DNA of 64,000 nucleotides from Vibrio rumoiensis (GCF_002218045.2 NZ_AP018685.1:310001-374000), one strand, 5' to 3'. Counted from the stretch's first letter, positions 1-8,179 are shown. Numbers and translations: made by a program. Notes: a model not told the origin generated them from the letters alone.

Positions 1-1317
1 ATTGTTCTTGCAACTTGTGGTTCAGCCTTTAAAAACAAAGGGGTTCAAGCAGTACTCGATGCTGTGATTGACTTCCTTCCATCGCCAACAGAAGTACCTG
101 CAATTAAAGGTGTTGATGAGAATGATAATGAAGTCGAGCGTCATGCCGATGATAAAGAACCATTCTCAGCATTAGCCTTTAAAATTGCGACAGACCCATT
201 TGTTGGGACGCTAACTTTCATGCGTGTGTATTCGGGAACCGTAAACTCGGGCGATACCGTTTATAACTCTGTGAAAGAAAAACGTGAGCGCTTTGGACGT
301 ATCGTTCAAATGCACTCCAACAAGCGTGAAGAAATTAAACAAGTTTTAGCGGGTGATATTGCCGCAGCGATCGGGCTTAAAGATGTGACAACAGGTGATA
401 CCCTATGTTCTCTTGACCATAAAGTGATCCTAGAGCGCATGGAATTCCCTGAGCCAGTGATTCAAATCGCTGTAGAGCCGCGTTCACAAGCTGACCAAGA
501 AAAAATGAGTATTGCACTAGGTAAACTAGCTGCAGAAGATCCATCTTTCCGCGTGGAAACCGATGATGAAACTGGCCAAACCTTAATCTCAGGTATGGGT
601 GAACTTCATTTAGACATTATTGTCGATCGTATGAAGCGTGAATTCAGTGTGGATTGCAACGTGGGTAAACCTCAAGTTGCGTACCGTGAAACCATTCGTG
701 GTAAAACGGAAGTCGAAGGCAAATTTATTCGTCAATCTGGTGGTCGCGGGCAATACGGTCATGTATGGCTTAAACTTGAACCGTCAGAGCCGGGCGAAGG
801 GTTTGTGTTTGTTGACGAAATCGTGGGTGGCGCTGTTCCTCGTGAATACATTAGCTCAGTGGCGAAAGGTATTGAAGAACAGATGAACAACGGTGTACTT
901 GCCGGGTATCCTGTACTGGATGTGAAAGCAACCTTGTTCGATGGCTCATACCACGATGTCGATTCAAACGAGATGGCGTTTAAAATTGCTGGCTCAATGG
1001 CTTTCAAAAAAGGGGCATTAGAAGCGCAACCTGTGCTACTAGAACCTATGATGAAAGTAGAAGTAACTACCCCTGAAGATTGGATGGGGGATGTGGTTGG
1101 TGATCTTAACCGTCGCCGCGGCATCATTGAAGGAATGGATGAAGGCTACGGTGGCTTGAAAATTATTCGAGCGCAAGTACCATTATCTGTGATGTTTGGT
1201 TACGCAACTGACTTACGTTCTGCAACTCAAGGTCGTGCATCATACTCAATGGAGTTTTCCGAGTATGCTGAAGTACCGAAAAATGTTGCTGAAGCAATTA
1301 TCGCAGAACGCGGTTAA
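1..1317 (+). CDS. fusA: Elongation factor G, 3' part (5' end outside window)
   Basis: Translation elongation factor G, the GTPase that moves tRNA and mRNA through the ribosome after peptide transfer and helps ribosome recycling. The frame is open from base 1 and gives 438 residues; E. coli EF-G has 704, so about 260 N-terminal residues, including most of the G domain and its P-loop, lie before the window. Visible are domain II (FSALAFKIATDPFVG), domain III (GELHLDIIVDRMKREF, about window residue 200), the start of domain IV (GGRGQYGHVW, about 247) and its tip loop (YHDVDSNEMAF, about 317) that enters the decoding site. tuf follows after 150 bases, the usual str-operon order. The sequence is of the standard EF-G type rather than a divergent paralogue. 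Confidence 0.97.
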   Translation: MVLATCGSAFKNKGVQAVLDAVIDFLPSPTEVPAIKGVDENDNEVERHADDKEPFSALAFKIATDPFVGTLTFMRVYSGTVNSGDTVYNSVKEKRERFGRIVQMHSNKREEIKQVLAGDIAAAIGLKDVTTGDTLCSLDHKVILERMEFPEPVIQIAVEPRSQADQEKMSIALGKLAAEDPSFRVETDDETGQTLISGMGELHLDIIVDRMKREFSVDCNVGKPQVAYRETIRGKTEVEGKFIRQSGGRGQYGHVWLKLEPSEPGEGFVFVDEIVGGAVPREYISSVAKGIEEQMNNGVLAGYPVLDVKATLFDGSYHDVDSNEMAFKIAGSMAFKKGALEAQPVLLEPMMKVEVTTPEDWMGDVVGDLNRRRGIIEGMDEGYGGLKIIRAQVPLSVMFGYATDLRSATQGRASYSMEFSEYAEVPKNVAEAIIAERG

Positions 1318-1371
1318 GGTTGATTTGGTGATTGGTTTTATTGCTGATCGCCTTATTAAACAATGAATCTA

Positions 1372-1400
1372 TTGCGTTGATGAAAATTGACGCATAAAAT
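1372..1400 (+). promoter_or_regulatory. Candidate sigma-70 promoter for tuf
   Basis: TTGCGT (1372-1377) and TAAAAT (1395-1400) are separated by 17 bases in the fusA-tuf gap, about 70 bases before the tuf start. This would let tuf be expressed above the fusA read-through level, as EF-Tu is needed in large excess. Inferred from sequence match only. Confidence 0.45.
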
Positions 1401-1467
1401 AGCAAATTCTGGCGCGTTTTGACGCAAACTTTGTCAAAGCGAATCATAACTAGGAAGGAACACGATT

Positions 1468-2652
1468 GTGTCTAAAGAAAAATTTGAACGTACGAAACCG
1501 CACGTAAACGTTGGTACTATCGGCCACGTTGACCACGGTAAAACAACTCTTACTGCTGCTATCTGTACTACACTTGCAAAAGTGTACGGCGGTGTAGCTA
1601 AAGACTTCGCATCTATCGATAACGCTCCAGAAGAGCGCGAGCGTGGTATCACAATCGCAACTTCTCACGTTGAGTACGATACTCCAGCACGTCACTACGC
1701 ACACGTAGACTGCCCAGGACACGCCGATTATGTTAAAAACATGATCACTGGTGCTGCGCAAATGGACGGCGGTATCCTAGTAGTTGCTGCAACTGATGGT
1801 CCTATGCCACAAACTCGTGAGCACATCCTACTTGGTCGTCAGGTTGGTATCCCTTACATCATCGTATTCATGAACAAATGTGACATGGTTGATGATGAAG
1901 AGCTTCTTGAGCTAGTTGAAATGGAAGTTCGTGAACTTCTTTCTGAATACGATTACCCAGGTGATGATTTACCAGTAATCCAAGGTTCAGCTCTAGGCGC
2001 ACTAAACGGCGAAGAGCAATGGGAAGCAAAAATCATTGAGCTTGCTGAAGCACTAGATTCTTACATCCCAGAGCCAGAGCGTGCAGTAGACCAACCGTTC
2101 CTACTACCAATTGAAGATGTATTCTCAATTCAAGGTCGTGGTACTGTTGTAACGGGTCGTATCGAGCGTGGTATCCTACGTGTAGGTGACGAAGTAGAAA
2201 TCGTTGGTATCAAAGATACTACATTGACGACTTGTACTGGTGTTGAAATGTTCCGTAAACTGCTTGACGAAGGTCGTGCAGGTGAGAACGTTGGTGCACT
2301 TCTACGTGGTACTAAGCGTGATGACGTTGAACGTGGTCAAGTATTGGCTGCTAAAGGTTCAATCAACCCACATACAACTTTCGAATCAGAAGTATACGTA
2401 CTTTCGAAAGATGAAGGTGGTCGTCATACTCCATTCTTCAAAGGTTACCGTCCACAGTTCTACTTCCGTACAACTGACGTAACTGGCGACATCCAACTAC
2501 CAGAAGGTGTTGAGATGGTAATGCCTGGTGATAACGTACAAATGACAGTTACTCTAATCGCGCCAATCGCGATGGACGAAGGTCTACGTTTCGCTATCCG
2601 TGAAGGTGGCCGTACAGTTGGTGCTGGTGTTGTAGCGAAAGTTATCGCTTAA
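1468..2652 (+). CDS. tuf: Elongation factor Tu
   Basis: EF-Tu, the GTPase that delivers aminoacyl-tRNA to the ribosomal A site. The 394 residues match the family length. G1 is GHVDHGKT at residues 19-26, followed by the DCPGH G3 motif near 81, NKCD G4 near 136 and the SAL G5 region near 174; the two beta-barrel domains fill the rest. The start is GTG, preceded by a strong AGGAAGGA ribosome-binding site, and gives the expected MSKEKFERTKPHVNVGTIG amino end. Codon use is strongly biased, as expected for one of the most abundant cell proteins. Many gammaproteobacteria carry a second tuf copy elsewhere; whether this is tufA or tufB cannot be told here. Confidence 0.98.
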   Translation: MSKEKFERTKPHVNVGTIGHVDHGKTTLTAAICTTLAKVYGGVAKDFASIDNAPEERERGITIATSHVEYDTPARHYAHVDCPGHADYVKNMITGAAQMDGGILVVAATDGPMPQTREHILLGRQVGIPYIIVFMNKCDMVDDEELLELVEMEVRELLSEYDYPGDDLPVIQGSALGALNGEEQWEAKIIELAEALDSYIPEPERAVDQPFLLPIEDVFSIQGRGTVVTGRIERGILRVGDEVEIVGIKDTTLTTCTGVEMFRKLLDEGRAGENVGALLRGTKRDDVERGQVLAAKGSINPHTTFESEVYVLSKDEGGRHTPFFKGYRPQFYFRTTDVTGDIQLPEGVEMVMPGDNVQMTVTLIAPIAMDEGLRFAIREGGRTVGAGVVAKVIA

Positions 2653-2673
2653 TATCAGAAACAAATCTGTATA

Positions 2674-2703
2674 AAAAAGGGGAGCTTCGGCTTCCCTTTT
2701 TGT
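2674..2703 (+). terminator. Rho-independent terminator after tuf
   Basis: GGGGAGC and GCTTCCC (one G-T pair) enclose a TTCG tetraloop, preceded by an A run and followed by a T run. It ends the fusA-tuf transcript before the S10 operon. Confidence 0.85.
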
Positions 2704-2731
2704 TGTTTATTCGCTACACATAACTAAAATC

Positions 2732-2783
2732 CTCTCGGCTCTCGGCTCTCGGCTCTCGGCTCTCGGCTCTCGGCTCTCGGCTC
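2732..2783. repeat. Heptamer tandem array, CTCTCGG x7
   Basis: Seven perfect head-to-tail copies of CTCTCGG plus a partial CTC. The array lies between the tuf terminator and the S10 promoter, ending 31 bases before the -35 box. The 7-bp period cannot be coding. Slippage would make the copy number variable between strains. Confidence 0.95.
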
Positions 2784-2814
2784 ATTCTTTTTACGATTAA
2801 TTTTCGAACACCAC

Positions 2815-2842
2815 TTGCATACCATTTTGTGATCTGTATAAT
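2815..2842 (+). promoter_or_regulatory. S10 operon promoter
   Basis: TTGCAT (2815-2820) and a perfect TATAAT (2837-2842) are 16 bases apart, downstream of the tuf terminator and about 300 bases before rpsJ. It is the only strong sigma-70 match in the gap, so it is the likely start of the eleven-gene S10 transcript. Confidence 0.8.
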
Positions 2843-2848
2843 GCACGA

Positions 2849-3140
2849 CTCTGGTTTAGCCAGTTGTGAACCAATGAGCAGCGAGGATTCGCGTCAGCAC
2901 TTTTAATTTTTAAGAAATTATTCGGTGTCTGGCCATAATGTATACTCAGCTTATGTTCGCAGTTAATAAAATTAGTTATCTAGATACCTAGAAATAGCGA
3001 AATAGTTTCTGATGGAAATTAACTGACAATGTACCCAATAAGGGCACTACGGTTTCACATAAATCAATCGACATTCCTGCGAATTTACGCAGTTGAGTGG
3101 CGATATTGTTTGTGTAATTAATTAATTGGAGCTCTGTCTC
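2849..3140 (+). promoter_or_regulatory. Long S10 operon leader (likely L4 control region)
   Basis: About 290 bases of untranslated leader separate the promoter from rpsJ, with no credible gene. Small stems are visible: CTGG/CCAG near 2852-2865, GCGA/TCGC near 2883-2894, and CTGCG (3077-3081) with CGCAG (3088-3092). In E. coli, L4 binds the S10 leader and reduces both transcription and translation of the operon; L4-mediated control has also been reported for Vibrio. Position and length fit the same role, but I cannot draw the full fold by eye. Confidence 0.5.
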
Positions 3141-3452
3141 ATGCAGAACCAACGTATTCGTATCCGCCTAAAGGCTTTCGATTATCGTCTAATCGATCAG
3201 TCTACTGCGGAAATCGTTGAAACAGCAAAGCGCACCGGCGCACAGGTTCGTGGTCCGATTCCACTACCTACTCGTAAAGAGCGTTTCACTGTTCTTATTT
3301 CTCCTCACGTCAACAAAGACGCACGTGACCAGTACGAAATTCGTACTCACAAGCGTTTAATCGACATCGTTGAACCAACAGATAAAACTGTTGATGCATT
3401 GATGCGTTTAGATCTTGCTGCTGGCGTTGATGTTCAAATCAGCCTAGGTTAA
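3141..3452 (+). CDS. rpsJ: 30S ribosomal protein S10 (NusE)
   Basis: Small-subunit head protein and, as NusE, a transcription antitermination factor that bridges NusG and the ribosome. The start at MQNQRIRIRLKAFD gives 103 residues, the E. coli length. A GTG five codons upstream is in frame but has no ribosome-binding site, while TTGGAG precedes the chosen ATG. Almost every residue matches the E. coli protein through the DLAAGVDVQISLG carboxyl end. First gene of the S10 operon, 13 bases before rplC. Confidence 0.98.
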   Translation: MQNQRIRIRLKAFDYRLIDQSTAEIVETAKRTGAQVRGPIPLPTRKERFTVLISPHVNKDARDQYEIRTHKRLIDIVEPTDKTVDALMRLDLAAGVDVQISLG

Positions 3453-3465
3453 GGGAGAAGAAATA

Positions 3466-4095
3466 ATGATTGGTCTAGTCGGTCGTAAAGTGGGTATGAC
3501 CCGCGTATTTACCGAAGAAGGCGTTTCTATCCCTGTAACAGTTGTTGAGGTTGAAGCGAACCGTGTTTCTCAAGTACGTACACTTGAAAACGACGGTTAC
3601 TCTGCAATCCAAGTAACTGCAGGTGCTAAGAAAGCTAACCGTGTATCTAAGCCTGAAGCTGGTCACTTTGCGAAAGCAGGTGTTGAAGCAGGCCGCGGTC
3701 TTTGGGAATTCCGTTTAGAAAACGGTGAAGAGTTTGAAGTTGGCGCTGAGCTAAACGTAGAACTTTTCAATGAAATCAAAAAAGTAGACGTTACTGGTAC
3801 ATCTAAAGGTAAGGGTTTCCAAGGCGCAATTAAGCGTTGGAACTTCCGTACTCAAGATATGACTCACGGTAACTCTTTGTCTCACCGTGCTCCGGGTTCA
3901 ATTGGCCAATGTCAAACTCCAGGTCGCGTGTTTAAAGGCAAAAAAATGGCTGGTCACATGGGTGCTGAGCGTGTAACGACTCAAAACCTAGAGATCGTAC
4001 GTGTTGACGCTGAGCGCAATCTGCTTCTTATTAAAGGTGCAGTACCTGGTGCTATCGGTGGCAACGTAATCGTAAAACCAGCTGTTAAAGCATAA
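3466..4095 (+). CDS. rplC: 50S ribosomal protein L3
   Basis: Large-subunit protein that starts 23S rRNA assembly and reaches the peptidyl transferase centre. It has 209 residues, the usual length, beginning MIGLVGRKVGMTRVF after AAGGGAGAAG. The central loop GSIGQCQTPGRVFKG contains the glutamine that PrmB methylates in E. coli (Gln150). It sits between rpsJ and rplD in the S10 operon and is translated from the same leader-controlled mRNA. Confidence 0.98.
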   Translation: MIGLVGRKVGMTRVFTEEGVSIPVTVVEVEANRVSQVRTLENDGYSAIQVTAGAKKANRVSKPEAGHFAKAGVEAGRGLWEFRLENGEEFEVGAELNVELFNEIKKVDVTGTSKGKGFQGAIKRWNFRTQDMTHGNSLSHRAPGSIGQCQTPGRVFKGKKMAGHMGAERVTTQNLEIVRVDAERNLLLIKGAVPGAIGGNVIVKPAVKA

Positions 4096-4111
4096 CGTCT
4101 AGGAGTAAGTA

Positions 4112-4714
4112 ATGGAATTGATGGTTAAAGGTGCTGATGCACTAACTGTTTCCGAGACTACTTTCGGACGTGAGTTTAACGAAGCTCTTGTACATCAAGT
4201 AGTTGTTGCGTATGCAGCAGGTGCTCGTCAAGGTACTCGTGCTCAAAAGACTCGTTCTGAAGTATCTGGTGGCGGCGCTAAACCATGGCGTCAAAAAGGT
4301 ACTGGCCGTGCGCGTGCTGGTACAATCCGTAGCCCAATCTGGCGTACAGGTGGTGTTACTTTTGCTGCGAAACCACAAAATCACAGCCAAAAAGTAAACA
4401 AAAAAATGTACCGTGGTGCTATGAAAAGCATTCTTTCTGAATTAGTTCGTCAAGAGCGTTTAATCGTTGTTGATAACTTCTCAGTTGAAGCGCCAAAAAC
4501 TAAAGACCTAGTTGCTAAGCTTAAAGATCTTGAGCTAAACGATGTATTAATCGTAACTAGCGAAGTAGACGAGAATCTATTCTTAGCTGCTCGTAACCTT
4601 TACAAAGTTGATGCACGTGACGTTGCTGGTATTGATCCAGTAAGTCTAATCGCATTTGACAAGGTTCTAATGACTGCAGACGCAGTTAAGCAAGTTGAGG
4701 AGATGCTGGCATGA
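4112..4714 (+). CDS. rplD: 50S ribosomal protein L4 (probable operon autoregulator)
   Basis: Large-subunit protein whose long loop (KPWRQKGTGRARAG, about residues 59-72) lines the nascent-peptide tunnel. In E. coli, free L4 represses its own operon through the S10 leader. The 200 residues compare with 201 in E. coli. AGGAGTAAGTA precedes the ATG. The gene overlaps rplW by four bases (ATGA), implying translational coupling. The tunnel loop has no changes of the kind linked to macrolide resistance that I can recognise. Confidence 0.98.
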   Translation: MELMVKGADALTVSETTFGREFNEALVHQVVVAYAAGARQGTRAQKTRSEVSGGGAKPWRQKGTGRARAGTIRSPIWRTGGVTFAAKPQNHSQKVNKKMYRGAMKSILSELVRQERLIVVDNFSVEAPKTKDLVAKLKDLELNDVLIVTSEVDENLFLAARNLYKVDARDVAGIDPVSLIAFDKVLMTADAVKQVEEMLA

Positions 4715-5013
4715 TCAGTGAAGAGCGTCTACTAAAAGTTCTACGTGCTCCGCACATCTCTGAAAAAGCGACAATGGCTGCTGAAAAAGCAAACACTATC
4801 GTTTTTAAAGTTGCTATCAATGCAACCAAGAAAGAGATCAAAGCAGCTGTAGAAAAGCTATTTGAAGTTGAAGTTAAGTCTGTAAATACCCTAGTTCTTA
4901 AGGGTAAGACCAAACGTCAAGGTATGCGTGAAGGCCGTCGTTCAGACGTGAAAAAAGCTTACGTTACGTTGAAAGAAGGTCAAGACCTTGACTTCGTTGG
5001 CGGTGCTGAGTAA
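4711..5013 (+). CDS. rplW: 50S ribosomal protein L23
   Basis: Large-subunit protein at the tunnel exit, the docking site for trigger factor and SRP. The 100 residues match the family. Glu18 in HISEK is the residue needed for trigger factor binding in E. coli. Its start overlaps the rplD stop as ATGA, with GAGGAG upstream inside rplD. Confidence 0.97.
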   Translation: MISEERLLKVLRAPHISEKATMAAEKANTIVFKVAINATKKEIKAAVEKLFEVEVKSVNTLVLKGKTKRQGMREGRRSDVKKAYVTLKEGQDLDFVGGAE

Positions 5014-5028
5014 CAGGAGTAGTTAAAA

Positions 5029-5853
5029 ATGGCTATTGTTAAGTGTAAGCCGACTTCCCCTGGTCGTCGCCACGTTGTTAAAGTAGTTAATGCTGACCTA
5101 CATAAAGGTAAGCCTTACGCACCTCTTTTAGAGAAAAACTCTAAAAATGGTGGTCGTAACAATAACGGTCGTATTACAGTTCGTCACATTGGTGGTGGTC
5201 ATAAACACCATTACCGTGTAATTGACTTTAAACGTACTAAAGACGGTATCCCAGCGAAAGTTGAGCGTCTTGAATACGATCCAAACCGTAGTGCAAACAT
5301 TGCTTTAGTATTGTATGCAGACGGTGAACGTCGTTACATCATTGCACCTAAAGGCATTCAAGCTGGTGATGCGATCCAATCTGGTGTAGATGCGCCTATT
5401 AAAGCAGGTAACACCCTGCCGTTGCGTAACATCCCAGTTGGTTCAACTATTCACTGTATTGAACTTAAGCCTGGTAAAGGTGCACAGCTAGCTCGTTCAG
5501 CTGGCGCATATGCTCAACTTGTCGCTCGCGACGGTTCATATGTAACTCTACGCTTACGTTCTGGTGAGATGCGTAAAGTGTTATCTGAAGGCCGTGCAAC
5601 TATCGGTGAAGTAGGTAACTCTGAGCACATGCTTCGTGAACTAGGTAAAGCTGGTGCTAACCGCTGGCGCGGTGTTCGTCCTACCGTTCGCGGTGTGGTA
5701 ATGAACCCAGTAGACCACCCACACGGTGGTGGTGAAGGCCGTACTTCTGGTGGTCGTCACCCAGTTTCTCCTTGGGGTATGCCTACTAAGGGCTTCAAGA
5801 CTCGTAAGAACAAACGCACTGACAAGTACATTGTACGTCGTCGTAACAAATAA
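5029..5853 (+). CDS. rplB: 50S ribosomal protein L2
   Basis: One of the largest and most conserved 50S proteins, needed for subunit joining and for peptidyl transferase activity. It has 274 residues (E. coli 273). The glycine- and histidine-rich stretch DHPHGGGEGRTSGGRHP near residues 228-244 covers the functionally important His229 region of E. coli. The carboxyl end is very basic (KTRKNKRTDKYIVRRRNK). ACAGGAG precedes the ATG; rpsS follows after 19 bases. Confidence 0.98.
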   Translation: MAIVKCKPTSPGRRHVVKVVNADLHKGKPYAPLLEKNSKNGGRNNNGRITVRHIGGGHKHHYRVIDFKRTKDGIPAKVERLEYDPNRSANIALVLYADGERRYIIAPKGIQAGDAIQSGVDAPIKAGNTLPLRNIPVGSTIHCIELKPGKGAQLARSAGAYAQLVARDGSYVTLRLRSGEMRKVLSEGRATIGEVGNSEHMLRELGKAGANRWRGVRPTVRGVVMNPVDHPHGGGEGRTSGGRHPVSPWGMPTKGFKTRKNKRTDKYIVRRRNK

Positions 5854-5872
5854 TCTATAAAGAGGAATCGCC

Positions 5873-6151
5873 ATGCCACGTTCTCTCAAGAAAGGTCCTT
5901 TTATTGACCTACACTTGCTGAAGAAGGTAGAGAAAGCGGTGGAAAGCGGAGACAAAAAGCCTATTAAGACTTGGTCCCGTCGCTCAATGATCATTCCATC
6001 AATGATTGGTTTGACCATCGCTGTCCATAATGGTCGTCAACACGTTCCAGTATTCGTAACTGATGAAATGATCGGTCACAAACTGGGCGAATTTGCACCA
6101 ACTCGTACCTATCGCGGCCATGCTGCAGATAAGAAAGCTAAGAAGAAATAA
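5873..6151 (+). CDS. rpsS: 30S ribosomal protein S19
   Basis: Small-subunit head protein that pairs with S13 and contacts the A-site finger of 23S rRNA. It has 92 residues, the usual length, beginning MPRSLKKGPFIDLHLLKKVEKA. AAAGAGG precedes the ATG. It lies in the standard rplB-rpsS-rplV order. Confidence 0.98.
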   Translation: MPRSLKKGPFIDLHLLKKVEKAVESGDKKPIKTWSRRSMIIPSMIGLTIAVHNGRQHVPVFVTDEMIGHKLGEFAPTRTYRGHAADKKAKKK

Positions 6152-6161
6152 GGAGTAAATA

Positions 6162-6494
6162 ATGGAAGCTATTGCTAAACATAACTTTGCTCGCATTTCT
6201 CCTCAGAAAGCTCGCTTAGTTGCAGACCAAATCCGTGGTAAATCAGTAGACCAAGCTCTTGAAATTTTAACTTTCAGCAACAAAAAAGCTGCTGAGTTAA
6301 TTAAGAAAGTACTTGATTCTGCGATTGCAAATGCGGAACACAACGAAGGTGCAGATATCGACGATCTATCAGTCGCTAAAATCTTCGTAGATGAGGGCCC
6401 TATCATGAAGCGTATTATGCCTCGTGCTAAAGGCCGTGCGGATCGTATCTTGAAGCGTTCAAGCCACATCACTGTTGTTGTAGCAGATCGCTAA
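6162..6494 (+). CDS. rplV: 50S ribosomal protein L22
   Basis: Large-subunit protein with a long beta-hairpin that, with L4, forms the narrow point of the exit tunnel. It has 110 residues, the E. coli length. The hairpin is at about residues 80-102 (GPIMKRIMPRAKGRADRI), with no deletion of the type seen in erythromycin-resistant mutants. AAGGAGTAAATA precedes the ATG. Confidence 0.98.
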   Translation: MEAIAKHNFARISPQKARLVADQIRGKSVDQALEILTFSNKKAAELIKKVLDSAIANAEHNEGADIDDLSVAKIFVDEGPIMKRIMPRAKGRADRILKRSSHITVVVADR

Positions 6495-6514
6495 GAGACT
6501 AGGAGAGTAAGCAA

Positions 6515-7216
6515 ATGGGTCAGAAAGTACATCCAAATGGTATTCGTCTTGGCATCGTTAAGCCTTGGAATGCTACATGGTTTGCTAATACCAACGAATT
6601 CGCTGACAACCTAGACGGCGACTTCAAGGTACGTCAGTTCTTAACGAAAGAACTGTCTAAAGCGTCTTTATCTCGCATCGTTATCGAGCGTCCTGCGAAG
6701 AGCATCCGTGTGACTATTCACACTGCTCGTCCAGGTGTTGTTATCGGTAAAAAAGGCGAAGACGTTGAGAAGCTACGCGCAGCTGTAGCTAAAATTGCAG
6801 GTGTACCAGCGCAAATTAACATTGCTGAAGTACGTAAGCCTGAGCTAGACGGTCAATTAGTGGCTGATAGCATCTCGTCTCAGCTAGAACGTCGTGTTAT
6901 GTTCCGTCGTGCTATGAAGCGCGCAGTACAAAACGCAATGCGTCTAGGTGCTAAGGGTATTAAAGTAGAAGTAAGTGGTCGTTTAGGCGGCGCTGAAATC
7001 GCGCGTACTGAATGGTACCGTGAAGGCCGTGTGCCACTACATACCCTACGTGCTGATATTGATTACGCAACTTCTTCGGCTCACACTCAATATGGTGTGA
7101 TCGGCGTTAAAGTTTGGATCTTCAAGGGTGAAATCCTTGGCGGTATGCCAGACGCTAACGCGGTAGAGCCAAAGGCTGATAAGCCTAAGAAGAAGCCACG
7201 TCAAAGCCGTAAGTAA
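6515..7216 (+). CDS. rpsC: 30S ribosomal protein S3
   Basis: Small-subunit protein at the mRNA entry channel, part of the ribosomal helicase with S4 and S5. It has 233 residues. The type II KH domain carries the GKKG loop in VVIGKKGEDVEKL (about residues 70-82), and the following LERRVMFRRAMKRA holds the basic helicase residues (E. coli Arg131, Arg132, Lys135). The tail is lysine-rich. CTAGGAG precedes the ATG. Confidence 0.98.
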   Translation: MGQKVHPNGIRLGIVKPWNATWFANTNEFADNLDGDFKVRQFLTKELSKASLSRIVIERPAKSIRVTIHTARPGVVIGKKGEDVEKLRAAVAKIAGVPAQINIAEVRKPELDGQLVADSISSQLERRVMFRRAMKRAVQNAMRLGAKGIKVEVSGRLGGAEIARTEWYREGRVPLHTLRADIDYATSSAHTQYGVIGVKVWIFKGEILGGMPDANAVEPKADKPKKKPRQSRK

Positions 7217-7227
7217 GGAGTCGACTG

Positions 7228-7638
7228 ATGCTACAACCTAAACGTACTAAATTCCGTAAGGTTATGACTGGTCGTAACCGCGGTCTAGCGAAAGGTACTG
7301 ATGTAAGCTTCGGCGAATACGGCCTTAAAGCTGTTGGCCGTGGTCGCATTACTGCTCGTCAGATCGAAGCGGCTCGTCGTGCAATGACGCGTCACGTTAA
7401 GCGTCAAGGTCAAATCTGGATTCGTATTTTTCCAGACAAACCTATCACTGAAAAACCTCTTGAAGTTCGTCAAGGTAAAGGTAAGGGTAACGTAGAATAT
7501 TGGGTTGCCCAAATCCAGCCTGGTAAAGTGATGTACGAGATGGGTGGTGTACCTGAAGAGTTGGCACGTGAAGCGTTCCGCTTAGCGGCACGTAAACTGC
7601 CTATAAAAACAACTTTTGTAACTAAGCAGGTGATGTGA
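7228..7638 (+). CDS. rplP: 50S ribosomal protein L16
   Basis: Large-subunit protein near the A site that helps position tRNA and is added late in 50S assembly. It has 136 residues, the usual length, beginning MLQPKRTKFRKVMTGRNRG. In E. coli Arg81 is hydroxylated. AAGGAG precedes the ATG. Its TGA stop overlaps the rpmC start by one base (TGATG). Confidence 0.98.
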   Translation: MLQPKRTKFRKVMTGRNRGLAKGTDVSFGEYGLKAVGRGRITARQIEAARRAMTRHVKRQGQIWIRIFPDKPITEKPLEVRQGKGKGNVEYWVAQIQPGKVMYEMGGVPEELAREAFRLAARKLPIKTTFVTKQVM

Positions 7639-7829
7639 TGAAAGCACAAGACCTACGCGAAAAAAGCGTTGAAGAGCTTAACGCTGAGTTATTGAATTTG
7701 CTACGCGAACAGTTCAACTTGCGCATGCAAGCTGCAACTGGTCAGCTACAGCAAACTCATACTCTGAAAGCTGTACGCCGTGATATCGCACGTGTTAAGA
7801 CTGTTTTGACTAGTAAGGCAGGCGCATAA
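7638..7829 (+). CDS. rpmC: 50S ribosomal protein L29
   Basis: Small helical protein at the tunnel exit next to L23. The start is the ATG at 7638, giving 63 residues (MKAQDLREKSVEELN), the E. coli length. A GTG three bases earlier is in frame but lies inside the rplP stop region. Its TAA overlaps the rpsQ ATG (TAATG), so rplP, rpmC and rpsQ are tightly coupled. Confidence 0.97.
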   Translation: MKAQDLREKSVEELNAELLNLLREQFNLRMQAATGQLQQTHTLKAVRRDIARVKTVLTSKAGA

Positions 7830-8083
7830 TGAGCGAAACAACTCGTACGACTCAAGGTCGTGTAATTAGCGATAAAATGGACAAGTCTATTGTTGTTGCT
7901 ATCGAACGTTTTGTTAAACACCCAATTTATGGGAAGTTCATCAAACGTACGACAAAAGTACATGCACACGATGAAACCAACGAATGTGGCCTAGGCGACA
8001 AAGTTGAGATTCGTGAGTGTCGTCCTCTGTCTAAGACTAAGTCTTGGACATTGGTTAAAGTTCTAGAAAAAGCGAAAATTTAA
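7829..8083 (+). CDS. rpsQ: 30S ribosomal protein S17
   Basis: OB-fold primary 16S rRNA-binding protein of the small-subunit body. It has 84 residues, as in E. coli, with the conserved DKSIVVAIERFVKHPIYGKF segment. It is the last gene of the S10 operon: a strong terminator follows within 30 bases. Confidence 0.98.
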   Translation: MSETTRTTQGRVISDKMDKSIVVAIERFVKHPIYGKFIKRTTKVHAHDETNECGLGDKVEIRECRPLSKTKSWTLVKVLEKAKI

Positions 8084-8111
8084 TTTTTCCTTATTTTTTA
8101 GGCTTTTAAAG

Positions 8112-8147
8112 CGGCTCCAAAGTTTTTTTTGGAGCCGTTTATTTTTT
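8112..8147 (+). terminator. Rho-independent terminator of the S10 operon
   Basis: CGGCTCCAAA (8112-8121) pairs perfectly with TTTGGAGCCG (8128-8137) and is followed by a T-rich run. This separates the S10 transcript from the spc transcript. Confidence 0.88.
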
Positions 8148-8150
8148 GAC

Positions 8151-8179
8151 TACCTTTCTTCTAGAAACGGTGGTACAAT
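8151..8179 (+). promoter_or_regulatory. spc operon promoter (extended -10)
   Basis: TGGTACAAT at 8171-8179 is an extended -10 (TGn plus TACAAT) with a poor -35 at the usual distance (near 8151-8156), followed by a GC-rich start region. The E. coli spc promoter is laid out in a similar way just before rplN. The TTGAC at 8146 is too far away (22 bases) to serve as the -35. Confidence 0.6.

Noticed and set aside
5641..6018. Antisense open frame of 125 codons across rplB and rpsS
   Set aside because: It lies opposite two certain ribosomal genes with strong codon bias, which creates open antisense frames; no ribosome-binding site or family match.
8146..8151. TTGACT as the -35 of the spc promoter
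   Set aside because: It is 22 bases from the TACAAT -10, too far; the extended -10 explains the promoter better.
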